Shown piece after piece: positions 63,034 to 64,000 of a stretch of DNA of 64,000 nt. The notes beneath the pieces were generated by a model, which was given only the letters and a program-made list of their open reading frames with translations, did not search any database and was not told the DNA's origin. The DNA is from Geosiphon pyriformis (taxonomy: Eukaryota > Glomeromycota > Glomeromycetes > Archaeosporales > Geosiphonaceae): contig JAAOMT010000570.1 in NCBI GenBank assembly GCA_016748015.1, positions 403,253-467,252 of the forward strand, read 5' to 3'. How positions within the stretch are numbered: the stretch's first letter is position 1; every line of letters begins with the position of its first letter. A program made the position numbers and the translations under genes.

Positions 63034-64000
63034 TATTACATAAAGTAACTCTACCACAAAAAACATCAGCCAGTATTTTATTACATCATGTGAATCTATC
63101 ACCTATCTTAACTTTAAATATGCTGTCATTATTACTACTATTCTCTAATATTATATGTATGTTAGATCTATTTGATAGGCTTTTTTTACCCTTATTATCA
63201 ATACCCACTGATTTTTTCTACTCAGTTTGTGTTTTGCACTATTCTTTTCATAACATATTCCTTGCTTGAGTTACTGCTCATTTACAAACTTTAATTAGTA
63301 TATTATTGTTAGTCTTTTGATTGATATCATCAAAGACATTGATTCTTCTAAATCACTTATTAATCAATTTTTTGCATAGCAGATCTATGTTGGGTGTCAA
63401 CATAATATACTCTTTAGCCAAGACAATCTTCTTATCAGAGTTTATGGTTTTATGTTTCTCTCCCACAGCCTTTAACAAGCACTGTATCCACTCATTTTTT
63501 ATCTTATCCATTAGTGTTTTGCCTTTTTGAGCATTTAAGAAGTATTTTCAAAAGTGCTAATTGGTTTTTACTTCCATGTGACATACTTTGCAAAGATTGT
63601 TCAAATACATCAGAGAACATCTGTTATATAGCACCTCTGCTGTTGGCATTATGTTGTGAAATAATTTTATAATAAATGTACACATTGCTAAGGAACCAGC
63701 TGAGGTGAAGCCTGAAGACATTTTACCATCCCAGTTCCAAACCTTGATTGTGCACTTCCAGTTTATCTCTTGGTCCAAAGGCCCTAATGTCCTCTGGACT
63801 TTATCATTACTTATCCAATCTAAAGCAGCTTGAAACCCAGTTTGTTGGCTTAAGAAGTGTCTAATATTTAACTCCTCTGCAAAAGAGAACATAGCTGACA
63901 TTCTTGGCATTATAAGCCCATTCCACTGTGTCAAAAGCAGTAGCTTTTTTGGCTAACTTATCTGTCTTTTCATTCTCAGGTACTCCAGTATGTGCAGTCA
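63034..64000 (-). pseudogene. LINE ORF2 C-terminal region (RNase H end and Cys-containing tail)
   Basis: Minus strand entering from the right edge: TAHTGVPENEKTDKLAKKA is the C-terminal motif of an RNase H domain (His and the last Asp). After a one-base shift the open part 63557-63934 reads FAEELNIRHFLSQQTGFQAA, IWNW-type WKCTIKVWNWDGKMSS, GFTSAGSLAMCTFIIKLFHN and LYNRCSLMYLNNLCKVCH, a segment that follows RT/RNase H in many fungal LINEs and looks zinc-binding. Decayed coding sequence continues to about 63300 and on to the tail, which resumes at 53171. Polymerase itself lies outside the window. Confidence 0.72.

Overview
The window is an AT-rich eukaryotic repeat cluster. It appears to consist almost entirely of nested long-terminal-repeat (LTR) retrotransposons of the Ty3/gypsy type, plus fragments of non-LTR (LINE) elements. 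I see no convincing host gene, rRNA, tRNA or CRISPR. The LINE ORF1 and RNase H reading frames and the AT-rich decay resemble arbuscular mycorrhizal fungi (Glomeromycotina such as Gigaspora or Rhizophagus). That assignment rests on family resemblance only, not on a search.

Layout. Four LTR families can be separated by their LTRs; I call them A, B, C and D. Family A (LTR about 640-750 bp, with a 12-bp tandem array in U3) occurs as: the 3' end of an element at 1-1053; an LTR remnant at 9837-10401 (-); solo LTRs at 13718-14349 (-) and 26878-27591 (+); a decayed element at 22077-30508 (+); an LTR scrap at 30509-30716; the best preserved copy at 31015-38625 (+); a truncated inverted copy at 38626-41282 (-); and a full-length decayed copy at 43288-50986 (-). 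Family B has an element at 1054-9836 and a solo LTR at 40006-40879. Family C is one complete element at 11360-21811 (-). Family D is one complete element at 53172-63029 (+) with a 982-base run of N at 60527-61508. LINE pieces lie at 30717-31014, 41287-43287, 50987-53171 and 63034-64000.

Element design. Families B, C and D encode Gag with a CCHC knuckle, an aspartic protease, an unrecognised Cys-rich region, a dUTPase-like domain, reverse transcriptase and RNase H. A separate integrase frame follows, and then an ORF of unknown function. Family A lacks the dUTPase and has a short CxWC/CxxC motif in its place. It joins gag to pol through a textbook -1 slippery heptamer, TTTAAAC, followed by a small hairpin that shows a compensatory base change between copies. 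All four families share LTR ends (TGTTA...TAACA), 4-bp target duplications, a GAGCTCAAT-type box before the polypurine tract, U3 tandem arrays (12, about 39, 20 and 23 bp) and an ORF after integrase.

History. Exact target duplications allow the nesting to be read. In the right half, a LINE ORF1 copy was hit by an ORF1-only LINE (15-bp duplication, poly(A)), which was in turn hit by a family A element (ATAT duplication). A LINE with RNase H was hit by element D (CCAC duplication). Most frames carry stops and frameshifts, and the substitutions I compared by eye are overwhelmingly C/T and G/A transitions, as expected for cytosine-deamination or RIP-like decay.
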